This document shows positions 32,901-42,294 of a stretch of 64,000 nt of DNA, in pieces. Below the pieces are notes generated by a model. That model ran no database searches. It saw only the letters and a program-made list of their open reading frames with translations, and was not told where the DNA came from. Source of the DNA: Dendrophyllia cribrosa (lineage: Eukaryota > Cnidaria > Anthozoa > Scleractinia > Dendrophylliidae); NCBI GenBank assembly GCA_024195265.1, contig JAJLRJ010000007.1:28580225-28644224 (forward strand), read 5' to 3'. How positions within the stretch are numbered: the first letter of the stretch is position 1; every line of letters starts with the position of its first letter. A program made the translations under genes and the position numbers.

Positions 32901-34194
32901 TTTTTTCTGGCAACTGTATGTGGCAATTTTTATTTGCCCGTGTAAATAATCTACCCCTACACGAGCAATTTTTATGTGGCAATTTTTATTTGCCCGTGTA
33001 GATGATCGAGAAATATTTGTTGTTAATTTGCGTCAGTAATAATTTCGCACAGCGGAGGGACTGGGTTCTACAGATGACGTCGATATAATTGTCAAATTTT
33101 ATGTGCCCTCTCGTCCACACGGACAATCAGCAAATACAGTTGTCACATAAAAATTGGTCATTTTTCATCATCTACACTGGCAAATAAAAATTGCCACATA
33201 GAAAATAGCCGCATAAAAACTGCTCGTGTAGACGGGGCTTTAGTGTGACAAACGCTAGAACGATTGACACTTAAATAAAGTTTACTACTACTTTACTACT
33301 TCTGCTAGTTTTTAAGAACCTGTTAGGTTAAAACTTGCCAGTTATACAAGAACCTGTTCAGCCGAAAATTTGAAACAGGTTTTTATTTTCCTAAATCTAT
33401 ATAAAAAATGTGTACAGTACACTTGGGCAAACTGTGTAAGGCGTCGTTCACACTTGGTGCCCGAGCACTGTGCTCGGGCACCGATATCAATTTTGAATGT
33501 GTGTTCACATTCGGTGCCCACCTCTGACCTTCCGCCATTTTGAAACTGTAGAGCAGGGATTTGTGGGTAAAATAATACCTACGGAGCAGGAGTTTGTGGG
33601 TAAAGTTCCAGAGCACTCGCCAGAATCGTGTGCAGACTTGTGCCCGTGCCCGATTCAGTGCCTGAGTACAAGGTATCGACCTTGTACCCGTGCCCGAGCA
33701 CCGTGCCCAATTATTGGCACGGGCACTTACAAAAGGCCGTGTTCACATTGGTGCTCGTCAGGCACTGTGCTCGAGCACGGTGCTCGGGTACCAAGTGTGA
33801 ACGACGCCTAAGAGTACATGTATACAATGTTATGTTCTGTGATCAGTGCTTCGTTTTCTCGCAGTTAATGTTTTATGAGGCACAACAGTGCTGCCCTTTT
33901 CGTTTTTACTTTTAGTTTTTACTGTGCCCCCCCCCCCCCCCCCCCCCCCTCCCCCCTGGAGCGAGAAGAGAGACCCTGGGAACGAGGTTGAAAGTTGTGT
34001 TGTCTTACCACGACTGTTACTTCCGTCGACCGGTTTTGTGTCATCTAAATGATCTTTTCTTTCTTTTTTGCCTTGATTTGCAGAATAATAGGAAAGGACA
34101 TATAAAAGACAAACTTAACGTAGTTCAAGGAAAAAGAATTCAACGAAAGGGAAAAAAGAAGAACAAAGGGAAGAAAGCCAAGAAGACTGTATAA
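8929..34194 (+). CDS. STT3B: STT3B-type oligosaccharyltransferase catalytic subunit, 20 exons
   Basis: Transfers the preassembled glycan from dolichol pyrophosphate to Asn of N-X-S/T sequons; multipass ER membrane protein of the OST complex. Exons read: 8929-9122, 13143-13251, 13887-13996, 15495-15583, 16093-16181, 16766-16831, 17586-17685, 18671-18769, 19323-19469, 20247-20295, 20511-20665, 21055-21287, 24389-24615, 26464-26535, 27332-27431, 27883-28056, 28448-28561, 29944-30068, 31126-31213, 34084-34194. All introns are GT-AG and phases agree; 816 aa (human STT3B is about 826). Catalytic signatures are intact: FDPW (D63), DNE (181-183), SVSE (362-365), WWDYG (584-588) and the DK motif D651/K654/M658. 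Conserved luminal sequons are present (NRT, NNT, NNS, NET at 596-623), and the tail is Lys-rich, ending KKTV. The start has an in-frame TGA 39 nt upstream (8890-8892) and a strong AAAATGG context. STT3B rather than STT3A is chosen from length and tail. Weak donor GTTTTT follows exon 16. Confidence 0.96.
10821..10895. repeat. Short hairpin MITE in STT3B intron 1
   Basis: ACCGGCATATAAGCTGCACC is mirrored by GGGTGCGGCTTATACGGT about 35 nt downstream. The pair could fold as a hairpin about 75 nt long. Confidence 0.55.
11566..11930. repeat. Tandem duplication, two units of about 208 bp
   Basis: The copies start at 11566 and 11774 (GTACTCGC..TGAATATTTAATTT). They share the later block GCAATGAAATCAGTAAACGA followed by GGGCTATTTTT. 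The two units differ by point changes, so the duplication is not recent. STT3B intron 1. Confidence 0.8.
14417..14680. mobile_element. ATATGTTGTGG MITE, copy 1 (STT3B intron 3)
   Basis: The complete unit 14524-14677 starts CATATGTTGTGGTTCAAA and ends GCACAACACATATAAG. The core contains TATGATAATGAATCTGAGAC flanked by inverted AAAGGAAAATCAAA-type arms. A partial, older copy of the same core sits immediately before it (14417-14517). Confidence 0.7.
15081..15388. mobile_element. hAT-like non-autonomous element (STT3B intron 3)
   Basis: Starts CAGTGCTTTCAGTAAGCAC and ends TTTTATTGAAACCCCTG, with CTAATC directly outside each end. It shares termini with 27459-27549 and interior sequence (GCTGGAAATCGCATTTCAGAG) with 4665-5520. 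Confidence 0.75.
15874..16043. mobile_element. ATATGTTGTGG MITE, copy 2 (STT3B intron 4)
   Basis: The left arm, ATATGTTGTAGTTTAAAACG then ATCTTAGGTTAAAATGATTT, is mirrored at 15990-16040. The centre carries GGTAATGAATCTGG, as in copy 1. It is followed by the TACATGTA repeat at 16043-16060. Confidence 0.75.
17231..17377. mobile_element. ATATGTTGTGG MITE, copy 3 (STT3B intron 6)
   Basis: The left arm TATATGTTGTGGTGCAATTT is mirrored by AAATTGCACCACAACATATA on the right. The centre has GTATGATAATG..GATAATGAG, the same core as copies 1 and 2. Confidence 0.8.
18155..18592 (+). mobile_element. tRNA-derived SINE in STT3B intron 7
   Basis: The head has a Pol III-like A-box region (GTTAACTCAGTTGCTAGGG) and a B-box-like GGTTACAAACCC, as in tRNA-related SINEs. 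A body of about 320 bp follows, ending CGCCATGAGAAATGTGATTT and a CATTCATTCAT short-repeat tail. Same orientation as STT3B. Confidence 0.65.
19505..19960. mobile_element. Inverted-repeat element GGGCCTGTTT (STT3B intron 9)
   Basis: The left end TTAAGGGCCTGTTTACAGGG is mirrored by ATGAAAACAGGCCCTAAC at the right. The right end is duplicated in tandem (GGTGGGTCACCCTCC..GAAAACAGGCC occurs twice, 19882-19955). Harbinger-like GGGCC terminus. Confidence 0.55.
22098..24128. mobile_element. 2-kb TIR element with internal tandem arrays (STT3B intron 12)
   Basis: The ends are long inverted repeats beginning TGTGACCCTCCACAGGATT and continuing with GTACTAAGGTGATGACACGC, about 65 bp, flanked by TATA/TA. 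Inside are short subterminal repeats of TTACCGTGCGAAC (22290-22370) and TTTACCGTGTCAAGAAAAC (23838-23965). A three-unit tandem array lies at 23035-23570. No transposase frame; non-autonomous. Confidence 0.8.
23035..23570. repeat. Tandem array of three 215-240 bp units
   Basis: Units start near 23036, 23276 and 23491 with AACAAAAGTGAAGAATAA and carry GTCGAAAGTTTTGGACT and GAAGTTGGCCGTACGGGAG. Units 1 and 2 are closely similar; unit 3 is truncated. The array accounts for several parallel minus-strand open frames of no coding value. Confidence 0.85.
24138..24297. repeat. 160-bp palindrome beside the 2-kb element
   Basis: AATAGGACTACATGC at the left is mirrored by GCATGTAGTCCTATT at the right, with arms containing CCAATTTGGAAATAATTGGA. 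The centre is GACTCGGCCTACGGCCTCGT. A short related hairpin (CTGTCCAATTTGG..AATTGGACAG) lies at 22014-22044. Confidence 0.8.
24981..26353. mobile_element. 1.37-kb TIR element (STT3B intron 13)
   Basis: Starts GAAGGGCCGAGAGCATGTCC and ends with its inverse; TIR about 75 bp, including GCCTATATGACTTTTTAGGC and an A/T-run. The interior includes a tRNA-like segment (25326-25405) and CG-richer sequence at 25500-26000 with no recognisable protein. Confidence 0.8.
25326..25405 (-). mobile_element. tRNA-derived SINE head
   Basis: On the minus strand it reads TGGTCTAGTGG (A box) and GGGTTCGAATC (B box) at tRNA spacing and is followed by a T-rich run. Acceptor and T-stem pairing is poor, so it is not a functional tRNA gene. 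Confidence 0.6.
27459..27549. mobile_element. 91-bp miniature hAT-like element (STT3B intron 15)
   Basis: Starts CAGGGCTTTCAATAAGCACC and ends TTTTATTGAAACCCCTG, with ATTGTG directly outside both ends. A compact version of the element at 15081-15388, starting 28 bp after the exon 15 donor. Confidence 0.75.
28887..29516. mobile_element. mariner/pogo-like element made of CGAAAGTAGCGACC repeats
   Basis: The left end CAGTAAAGTTCCGAAAGTAA is preceded by TA. The right end, CGTTACTTTCGGAACTTTAC then GG, is followed by TA. Both ends carry arrays of about 15-bp CGAAAGTAGCGACCC repeats in the same direction. No transposase. STT3B intron 17. Confidence 0.75.
30131..30220 (+). rRNA. 5S rRNA-like segment (5'-truncated, inside a MITE)
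   Basis: Ninety nt collinear with about nt 30-119 of animal 5S rRNA, including GAAGTTAAGCCCTGTCGGGC (A-box region), GGTTAGTACTTGGATGGGTG and ACCGCCTGGGAATACC (C-box region), ending GTCGTAGGCT. A T5 run follows at 30226-30230. Weak 5S resemblance may extend upstream into the terminal repeat. The internal Pol III promoter looks intact, but the missing 5' strand of helix I means it is not a functional 5S gene. Confidence 0.85.
30315..30566 (-). CDS. Small ORF inside the 5S-bearing element, unrecognised
   Basis: 83 codons from a real ATG in strong context (AAAATGG). It has a basic Ser/Gly/Lys/Arg-rich start with [13 protein letters not shown] (NLS-like), then [17 protein letters not shown] and [14 protein letters not shown]. 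The arrangement resembles short conserved N-terminal modules I associate with cnidarian transposon-related proteins, but I cannot name a family. Lies wholly within the MITE, opposite to STT3B. Could be chance or a captured exon. Confidence 0.3.
   Translation of the reverse strand: MASTSGSGRGKRTNSGRKRKFEDQAEYKIAWSRNHKRIYLENRIFRSWLQAKFDAGYEAWTRDSDLVAHLLSLEYRRRYAMFS
31449..32796. mobile_element. TTAA element with 255-bp TIRs (STT3B intron 19)
   Basis: Begins TTAAGGTGGCTCGTGGCAG and ends with its near inverse. The arms (31449-31703 and 32545-32796) contain GCTACCATGGCAACACGG and GGTAGGTGGTTT-type motifs and match closely. It shares the TTAAGGTGGCTC terminus with 52972-53732. The interior holds another foldback at 31729-31976. 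No transposase. Confidence 0.88.
31729..31976. repeat. Nested foldback inside the 31449 element
   Basis: AAATTAGCATAAACTTTAGG and GTCACGCCGTTAGTGTTGTA on the left return inverted at 31934-31976. An inner pair, GAATGTCCGACAGACGAAAA, is mirrored at 31880-31902. Probably a separate insertion or the original core. Confidence 0.75.
32879..33239. mobile_element. Harbinger-like MITE, TTA-flanked (STT3B intron 19)
   Basis: Starts AGCCCCGTCTACACGAGCAA and ends with its inverse, with TTA on both sides. The interior repeats TGGCAATTTTTATTTGCC-type palindromes three or more times. A PIF/Harbinger origin is inferred from the TWA target and GGC-rich terminus. Confidence 0.8.
33440..33808. mobile_element. 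Harbinger-like MITE, TAA-flanked (STT3B intron 19)
   Basis: Starts GGCGTCGTTCACACTTGGTG and ends with its inverse, with TAA on both sides. It is dense in GTGCTCGGGCAC-like palindromes, which explains the odd open frames across it. Confidence 0.8.
33927..33956. repeat. Poly-C tract (STT3B intron 19)
   Basis: C run of about 23 nt, then T and further C residues, about 130 bp before the last exon. Confidence 0.9.
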
Positions 34195-34608
34195 AGGACT
34201 CATACGCCATGAGACACAACAGACATTCTTTGTTCTCTGAGAACCGCGTGCGAGAATAACTGTTTCTTTCGTTCGTCTGTTTGCTCCCGTTTTCAATTTA
34301 AGTTTTAGTAAATAGTTTTCTTGAAATTAACTAGTTTTTTTCTTACAAAGGCTATCGTCATCGCCGTAGACTTCGTTATAGCTGTGAATTTTAGTGAGAC
34401 TAAACATTAACGAATTTAAATTTAATTTAGCTAGCGGACCTAGCGGAAACGCAAAGAAAAAAAAATTGCGACTAAACTGTGTCCTTCCACACCTAGAACA
34501 ACTATGTAAAAGATGGTTGGTGAAAAACGTGTAAATTTAACTTGTGGTAAAATGCTGTGGCATTGTATAAAAAAGCCTCGAAATCTGACAAATCTTCTTG
34601 CGTTGAAG
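34195..34608. other. STT3B 3' flank
   Basis: Probably includes the 3' untranslated region. No AATAAA is seen in the first 500 bp after the stop; the nearest (34795-34800) lies beyond the palindrome that follows, so the end of the transcript is not placed. Confidence 0.4.
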
Positions 34609-34763
34609 TAATATATCAAACACGGGAAACAGTGTTTCATCAGATTTCCAAACACCGCGAAGTGGGTTGGAAAAACGAGGCACAGCCGAGTTTTTTTTAA
34701 CCCACTTCAAGGTGTTTGGAAATCTGATGAAACACTATTTCGAGTGTTTGATATAGCTTCTCA
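34609..34763. repeat. 155-bp palindrome
   Basis: ATATCAAACAC..CAGATTTCCAAACACC on the left is mirrored by GGTGTTTGGAAATCTGATGA and GTGTTTGATATAG on the right. The centre is a TTGGAAAAACGAGGCACAGC loop. Confidence 0.85.
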
Positions 34764-36858
34764 AACTGATCGTTAAATGCGGAGAAAACGAAGGAATAAA
34801 ATCGCCAAAATCTACGCAAATTAAGAAACGATTTCAAAACCTCCTTCAAGGTAGTGATTTCCTTTGTGTTCTCGTCATGAATTATTAATGAGTTTGAGAA
34901 AGATTTCGTGAAATTCCTGATAGGTTTATTCAAAAGGGAACTCGCGAAAGTGAACAGAACTGTCCTGTCGAGGCTTCTAATAACTTTGGTTATTAAAGAT
35001 TCGTGCGTTAATTTTGTATCTGAGACAGTCAGGGTGGCTAAACGACTGAGTAGGGTACAATTGGGGGAGTGGTCGGACGAGTACTTTCAAAACCAGCACA
35101 ATTTATATTTTCGCGCAAGTCTCGTTGGTACTGTTTAAAATTGACTCAAAATACATTCTCGTCCCGATCCCACAAACCGCGACAACTTGGTAAGCTTAGG
35201 TGCTGACCATAGGGATTGCGGTCTCTGAGGAATGTGTCCAATAGCAATAGGTTGTGTTTTGACTCCAAAGCGGCGATAGTCTCCTTGGATTATCACGCAA
35301 CGCTCCCTCCAGTGGAGAGGGACGTTGCATGACAACACAACGGCTGTGATGGCTGAAATATTGTGTCAAAAGAAAGGCATGTTAAGAACCAAATTATCGG
35401 AGTAAAAAGTTGTTATTGGTATGATTAGACTAAAGTACTTGTACTTAGGTTTCCATAGTTTCCAACCACAGATTCATTTGTTTAAAATTAATTTCTTGTT
35501 TAGTTAGCCTCCACGCAGACGTCTTTTATCTCCTCCTTTCGTTGCACACGTCTGTGTTCAGGCTACTGTTAGCGTGTTTTTAATTCGAAGTGTCATTTGT
35601 ATTTAATTATTGCATAAGTTAATTTAGGTTCCATTGACCATAACTGAGAGTGATGGATGCTTGCGATTTATTAGGCGCCGGTTTATTTTTCGGCCAAATT
35701 TCGAGGACGCGCGCGCGTGCGAGGGGAGGCCCCCCATAAATATACCGCTGGGCTCCTTCTGTGCAGGCTTGCGATTTATTTTACATATCAACAGCACATC
35801 GAAAAGATTTACCCTCTCACTTCTAGAGTAAAACTTTAGGTGTGTTATTTGTGTTTGTGAATAAAACCCTAAAGTGTGAGCATTCAAATTAAAAATATTG
35901 AGCAGTTGTTTCCTGTGGTCGTGTTTATAATGTTGCACAAGTGTGGATATATGTGGATATAATCCAAACACTGTCACCTGTGGTTCTAACTATTCGTGGA
36001 TAAAATCCTAAATGTGGCCATTGAAATGAAAGCTTTTGATTTTTATGTCCCTGTAGTGTCATTTCAGTGTTTCTCAATCTTTTTTTGCATTGGACATTTT
36101 AGAACCGCACTTTATAATTCTAACTAAAGATGAAGGATTAAGCTTGAGAGTAATAACAGGAACAGAGCTGATGAATTTATTTTTGCCTCTAGTGAAAATG
36201 AAATATAACACATCCCGTCTCTCCTAACTGGGACTGAGTTCTGCTTTTTTTTTTTTTTTTTTACCGAGGCATTTGTCGTTTTTTTTTCGTGCAACCAAGT
36301 GTAAAATTAGTGATAAGCGTAAGTGAAATAAAATTGAATTTCTAGGATATGTTTTGTGTGGCGTTACTGTGTATTTACGCCATTAAGCAAGAGCTTCGAA
36401 GTCCTGCATTGTACGACTATTGATTGGGGAAAGTGTGTTTTTATCAGTTTAGACAACTCCTGGATCACGAGAAAAATAAAGAATTTTCTAAAAGCGGTTG
36501 CAGTACACTTGTGCAACATCTCTCAACAAAATTTCGACACAAGTTGCAAAAAAAAAAAAATTGCCGTGCAGTGTAATATATATCCTGGGATAAACAAACT
36601 TCACATTCTTTACGTGGCGGTATATAATCGTTGTTCTGCATCTTGAAAGTGTTAGAAAATAATGGTTCGCGTAGCCTTCAGGGGTACCCAAAGAGGATTG
36701 TTGAGAAAAACGGCTTGGAATGGCGGACTATGTGAATGGTAATACAGTTTGATCTTTTTGGATGAATATTTTAGTGGCAGAAAATGTTGGAGAAAGGAAT
36801 CTTATCCCTCGAATTTTCAAGCTGCTTTCTCCTTTCCGAAAAAACCTAGTAGACCTTA
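34764..36858. other. Intergenic, nothing recognised
   Basis: AT-rich with T18 at about 36245-36262 and A13 near 36549. Open frames up to 117 codons have no recognisable domain. No bounded repeat could be supported. Confidence 0.45.
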
Positions 36859-37061
36859 GTCTGAAGTATCAATCACTTTCTCGCCCAACCCCCTGTGAAC
36901 GCGCGCCCACAGGGGGTTGGGCGAGACTAGAAACTTCAGACTCAAGCTGAGCCTGTACAACAGTGGCTTTGGGCTGCTCGCTCGAGCGTGCCACGCGCTC
37001 CGTGTTCTTCGTTCGCGTTTCGCGCTCGCGCACCCCAAATAGCGCCTGTTTTACACTGGCT
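36859..37061. repeat. Palindrome plus GC-rich foldback (copy 2 of 3)
   Basis: 36859-36943 is an inverted repeat around CTCGCCCAACCCCCTGTG and its mirror. It is directly followed by GCCTGTACAACAGTGGCTTT ... CACCCCAAATAGCGCCTG (36951-37061), the same family as 3974-4086 and 46889-47046. Confidence 0.65.
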
Positions 37062-37313
37062 GGACTACAGCTGATACCCTAAACGACACTATCCGATCCC
37101 TCCGAAATCAAAGGTCGTTTTTTAAAATCTTACGACGTTACGAATGTTTCGCCGGGCGACATTTCAATAAAGAAAACTCTTGTTTTTAGTCTAATAATAA
37201 CGAATTTTCAAGATAACTAAGGCCTTTCGAACAGGTTTTCCAGGAAAGAAATTTGGTCCTTTTTAACTTTTCTAAATAAAATAATAACAGAAGATGCTGG
37301 GGCTTCTGCGACC

Positions 37314-37541
37314 TTAAGGGTGCGTTATATTGACAGTATTACGGAATAGGAATAAACAGAATTGTCTCTCTGAGAATTGTTTGTTCATGCACACTTGCAG
37401 TATAAATCTGGCAAAACATACTTATAATAAAACAAAAGGAGATGTTTAGTTTTCCAGTGGTTCTCAAATAACGAAAAACGCGATTTTTTCGTAACCATTC
37501 TGTATACAGTATTCCGGAATTCGTTCCTGAACGCACCTTAA
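37314..37541. mobile_element. TTAA-flanked MITE
   Basis: Starts TTAAGGGTGCGTTATATTGA and ends GAACGCACCTTAA. Arms also share CAGTATTACGGAAT / ATTCCGGAAT-type inverse sequence. 228 bp, non-coding. Confidence 0.7.
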
Positions 37542-37875
37542 ATTTGACCACTATGAAAACCAAGCGCGCAAGTTTTCCTTGTTCGCGTACGACAACATTT
37601 GGCACATGTTACTTGTCATGACTCTTTATTTTAGACTCATTTTAGATTTAAGACAAGAAAATATGTCAAGGAAAAACTTGGCAAGTAGCGACAATAACAA
37701 ATTTTCCTAGACAAGATTTTATTTGCTCATGCGTACTAAACACTTTGACCAGTTTTTACTTGAAAAGTCTACTTGTTCAAAACCTGCAACCTCGTGCCAG
37801 TTTTCGAACACGGATATTTCTCAAGGGAAGTCAGGGAAAACTTGCTTGTGTGAACGCCGAGCTGTTTTGCGATCA

Positions 37876-38062
37876 CCAGACATAAGCATAAGCATAACTT
37901 GCATAATCGGAAGCATAATAGTGATTACGTCCGGAAACGGGTCCGACATAACTGAGCATAAGCATAGCTTGCATAATCGGAGGTATAAGAGTGATTATTT
38001 CCAGTGAAGGCGGGTCAGTGAAAACGGGCCCGACATAAGCATAAGCATAACTTGCATAATCG
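37876..38062. repeat. Imperfect tandem repeat of CATAAGCATAACTTGCATAA
   Basis: Three spaced copies of CATAAGCATA(A/G)CTTGCATAATCG at about 37885, 37960 and 38037, separated by GTGATTA..CCGG..GGG segments. Probably the relic of a MITE with a CATAAGCATAAGC-rich end like that at 49132-49313. Confidence 0.65.
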
Positions 38063-40881
38063 CAAACAGGGAATAAGGGTTTAATATTCACTTTAATATT
38101 CACTTCACCGACCACAATTGAAAGAAAAGGATCTAGACAGAACGAGGTTGAGTGCTAAGCTTTACCCAAAAAAATTCACACAATAAAACAGCGAAAAACA
38201 ACACAACGGGATGACCTTGAATGTAGTTAGTCGAGCGGGCGAACTAATCACGAATGACTGTCTAGTCTGCTCAGGCCTCCGGTCATGTGCAATGTACCAT
38301 GGCCCCACGTGGTCTGTGGTTGAACTTTAGTCAAGTCTGATATAAATAAATTTGCTGTCCGTCGTGAAATATAAAATAGATAGCGTCGTACGGTTCTGTG
38401 TGGCAGTGAATTCAAACTAAAAACGCGAAGCTTTCATCTTTGTCCCCCTGGCTTGTGGATTTTCCCGCTATATCTCGATACACGCGTCCCTTGCGATGTC
38501 ACACTCGATTGAATGGTGTAGGTAGGTAACTTCGAATGTTGTTTTGAAATTTCCCATTTGCCGGCGCTCGCTTGTCATCTTGATTTATCCCCGAGTTTAT
38601 ATATCAGATCTTTGACTAAATTGCAAATAATTGATATCCCGATGTCTCCTTTTAATGAAATTATTTCGACAAGAGAATATTTTTTCCCTGTTCGGCTTGT
38701 TCCAGAGAAATCCAGACGAACTACTAGACAGCCACCTATCTTGGAGATTGTAAATTATATTGTAGTCATATATTTGAACCCCTCCGATGGCACGCAACAA
38801 GCGATAATTGTAAGAGTTCAAAGACCATTGAAATTTCACAATCCAGAAGATATCAATTCAGTAGTCATCGCTTGAATATTATGTCTTGTCAAGATCCGAT
38901 CTCAAGTTTCCTCTTACATGTAGCAAAAATTTCTGGTTAACCGCTAGCCGAACTTATCATTGTATGAAACAACCATTAGTATATCTCCCCATACGTGCTT
39001 CCCTATATAAAGCAACGTTTTCGATTTGACCCAAACAACGGGCTGCAATGTGTATGCTCGAAGATATGGCGCGCGAAGTAAATGCTATTTGTTTATATGA
39101 ACAATTGAATTTTGTAATGCAATTTATACCGGTAAATGGGTAATACTTTTATGTCTTTTACTAACAGTAAAATGCCGGTTAGGAACCGTTTGATGTGCGT
39201 ATACTCTGTATGGGCAAATCAATATCAAAGATGAGCAGATGCGACACATGTTCTTGTACACTCCTGTCATTTTATAGTCCTCCAGTTCGGCTTATAAAAA
39301 TTCATAAAAGTTCCGGGCTTGCACATGTACGTGAAAATGGAACATTACGGTTGCTGGTGAACACGTGCACAAAGCGTGACAGGGCTGGTGGCACGAGAAA
39401 TCCATGCATGGTGAATTTAGACATAATACTCTGCAGAAATAAAAAAAAATATTAGTTTCTCTCAAAACTGACAAAAGTCCAGGGGCAAAATTGAGAAATG
39501 TGAAAGAAATTCAGCAAATGTCAAGCTATATCAAAGTGTTTCAAATATATGACGTCATGAGCGCGTGCTTCTTATTGAAAGACGCAATTTAATAATTAAC
39601 GCTTTGTTTACGTTTTGATTAAAAAGTGAAAGTCTCCGTGAAACGAATGACAACGTCAGTATCATGCATTTATTAGTCGAAGGTTTGTCCACGAGTTTTT
39701 GGTATCCCTAATTTTTGGAAAACAAAAAAATAAGAAGCATTTTTAACCCGGGGTCGATGGAAAATATAGCTAGATTCCTCATGCGGGATATAGAAACGCA
39801 ATCGCTAGAGCGTTGCAGGTAAGTTGCGTTTTAGCGGGTCACCGTTCTGATCGATCTGTTTCATATTGCTCTTTTGATTATGTACTGTTACGATTAACTG
39901 GCTTTGCCCTTTCAGCATCGTTCAGTTTATTACAAGAGTCAAACCACGCTTTATATCGTGTGGTTCCGAGTTTGACATCAAATGGATTTATTATTATGAA
40001 AGCTGTTGAAGTTTGAACAATAGTTTGTTGCGGTGTTGTTTCTTTATTTTATTTTGCAAAATGAAATTTTTGGATTTTTCCAGTTCCGAACATCAGCGTT
40101 TTGAATGAGAGAAAGAAATACAATTTCGTTCAAAAGAAACCGCAACACTGACTAAAAGACAGAATAATTAAATTGATGAATTCATGCGCGACAGCGAAGA
40201 TCGAAAGGGCTACTGCATTAAACTGTATTTATTGAAATTGACAGCGTACGAAGTGAATGAAATGAACATTTTTTGGTGAAAATAGGATAAAACAGAAAAT
40301 TTTACTTTGAACTCTGTCCCAAACATTGAACTAGATGTGAATCGGACTTTGATACGATTTATGTTTACGTTTTTTGCATCTTACATAATCCTTTGCATAC
40401 ATTAAGACTTTATATGTAGACAGAACCTTGACCGGTACTTGCGTAGGAAAAGCGAAGGCCATGTAATGCAGTGTTGTGCTTTCAATATTGTCACAATGAA
40501 ATAATGACAAAAGATAGTATTCACTTCTAAAGTAACTGACTGACGATAATTCTTGATGAGATAGGACATGCTCTCAAGAGAAATATTGATTTAAAGCAAA
40601 TGACCCTCTTGTGCGGATGGGACGTATGATCTTTAGGAACATGACTGGTTGGTCTGTAGCCAAGATTGTTGCGGGCAAAAACTATAGCTTATGATAGGTT
40701 TTAATTGTGACCTTGTAATTCATGGCTTGTCACTGCTTTTAGACGTACTACATCAGTTTCAAGAGCAAGAGTGCTGCGTGAGAGACTAATCAAGAGGCGA
40801 CAATAATATTTATACACGGTTACGTTATGAATATTTGTGTTTTTTGGTGGAATATTGGATAGGAGAGTCATGGTTGTCTAA
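38063..40881. other. Intergenic, no gene recognised
   Basis: Open frames of 60-105 codons (for example 38558-38875) have no domain I recognise and no splice partners I can support. No bounded repeats or RNA genes seen. Confidence 0.4.
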
Positions 40882-41169
40882 AGGCTCGTTTACACATGCG
40901 ATTTTTGTCGCGCTCTCCAATGCAACTTTTGTCACAAGTGTAAACTAGCGGCGATTTCCTGTGCGATTCGGGTGCGATATTTGCTGCGATTTCCCAAAAA
41001 TCGCCGCCAAGTTGCATCAGGTTTCGAACCCGTTCGAAACCTCTGCGACATCGCGCGACAAATCGCGCCCAAATCGCACTGAAATCGCCGCTAGTTTACA
41101 CACGCGATTCGAAGATGCAACTTGCGCGCGACAAAAATTGCACAAAAAATCGCCTGTGTAAACGGGCCT
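40882..41169. mobile_element. Harbinger-like MITE, TAA-flanked
   Basis: Starts AGGCTCGTTTACACATGCGA and ends TCGCCTGTGTAAACGGGCCT, with TAA on both sides. The interior repeats GCGATTT / AAATCGC words and CGGCGATTTC inverses. Confidence 0.8.
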
Positions 41170-41249
41170 TAAGGATAATTATTATTTTAAGAAATAATGC
41201 TCTTAATTGGTTTCGAAATTTCTCCTTTCAAATCTATGAAACACTACAC

Positions 41250-41540
41250 CAGTGGCGGATCCAGGGGGAGGGTCAGGGGGGTCCGGACCCCCCCCCCCCC
41301 CCCCCCTCCCCCATCAGACCTGTGGCTCCCTTGTGGTTCATAAAAATAATAGAATAAAATTGTTTTATAGGTAGTTGTTTCACTTCCACCAATTGACTGA
41401 TTGTCAATTTTTTGACTTAACAAACGCTTTTCGAGTTTCAGGAATGCTGGGAATGGCGTTTCAGAGGGTAAAATCGGAAAAATTTCCCGGGTAGGCATGC
41501 ACCCGGATCCCCCTTTCAGAAATTCCTGGATCCGCCCCTG
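41250..41540. mobile_element. hAT-like element with CAGTGGCGGATCCAGG ends
   Basis: Starts CAGTGGCGGATCCAGGG and ends CCTGGATCCGCCCCTG. It contains a poly-C run (41287-41307) and the GAATGCTGGGAATGGCGTTT and TTTCCCGGGTAGGCATGC segments shared with 4665-5520. No clear flanking duplication. Confidence 0.75.
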
Positions 41541-42294
41541 AAATCGCCCAGAAAATAATATTGTTCAGACCCGGCTCAGCCTCAGTTCAAAATTAGACGT
41601 TCTTATATACAAAAAATAGTCTATATCCTCTTGCAACTATCGCTCCCTGTAAACTAATATGACTCTTGTTCCAGCTACCTTCGCAGTGTTTTTCAGGATT
41701 TCCCCTGTTACCCGACCAGGGAATAACGGAGAACTAGGCAACGGTAAAGGTTTACAGAAAGACTAGGTGTTTTTAATTTATTTCGAAAAAAAAATTCTGC
41801 CGTGATTTAAATATCATTAGTATATATCAAACCAGTGGATATTGTTTTTTATGCGCTCTGATTGGTTACTCAACTAAGCTAGAAATAGCATCACCTGTTC
41901 ACCTCCCACTTCGGTGAAGAATAGTTCATTGTCCCAACTCAGTTCTATTTCGCAAACGTTCACAGCTTTTTGTAATTAAATTCGATTTCTTTTCCCTTAT
42001 AAATGTAAATAATGACATAATGTCGATTCTGTTTGGAAATGCCAGTAGATGAAAGTGATACGACCATAGATGGGAATTTTTAATCAAAGAAAAGAAAGAA
42101 CAGAAGACTCGCATTTAATAAAAACTGTAAATTACTCTCAAGTCGAATCGTGTGTGATTGAATTCTGAAGTTATACAAGTTGTATAATCATTCGCAACTA
42201 GGAAGCGTTCAAGTGCCGGATAAAGGGGTTAGTTTTAATTAACTGAGTGGATATTCCGGCTAAAATGGACATCGTAAAGAGATTTCGGGGGTTA

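Noticed and set aside
35624..35977. 117-codon minus-strand frame
   Set aside because: No domain, no supporting signals, and a 65-codon frame overlaps it on the other strand; likely chance.
38558..38875. 105-codon frame with fairly protein-like composition
   Set aside because: No recognisable domain, apparent start is TTG, and no splice partners could be supported.
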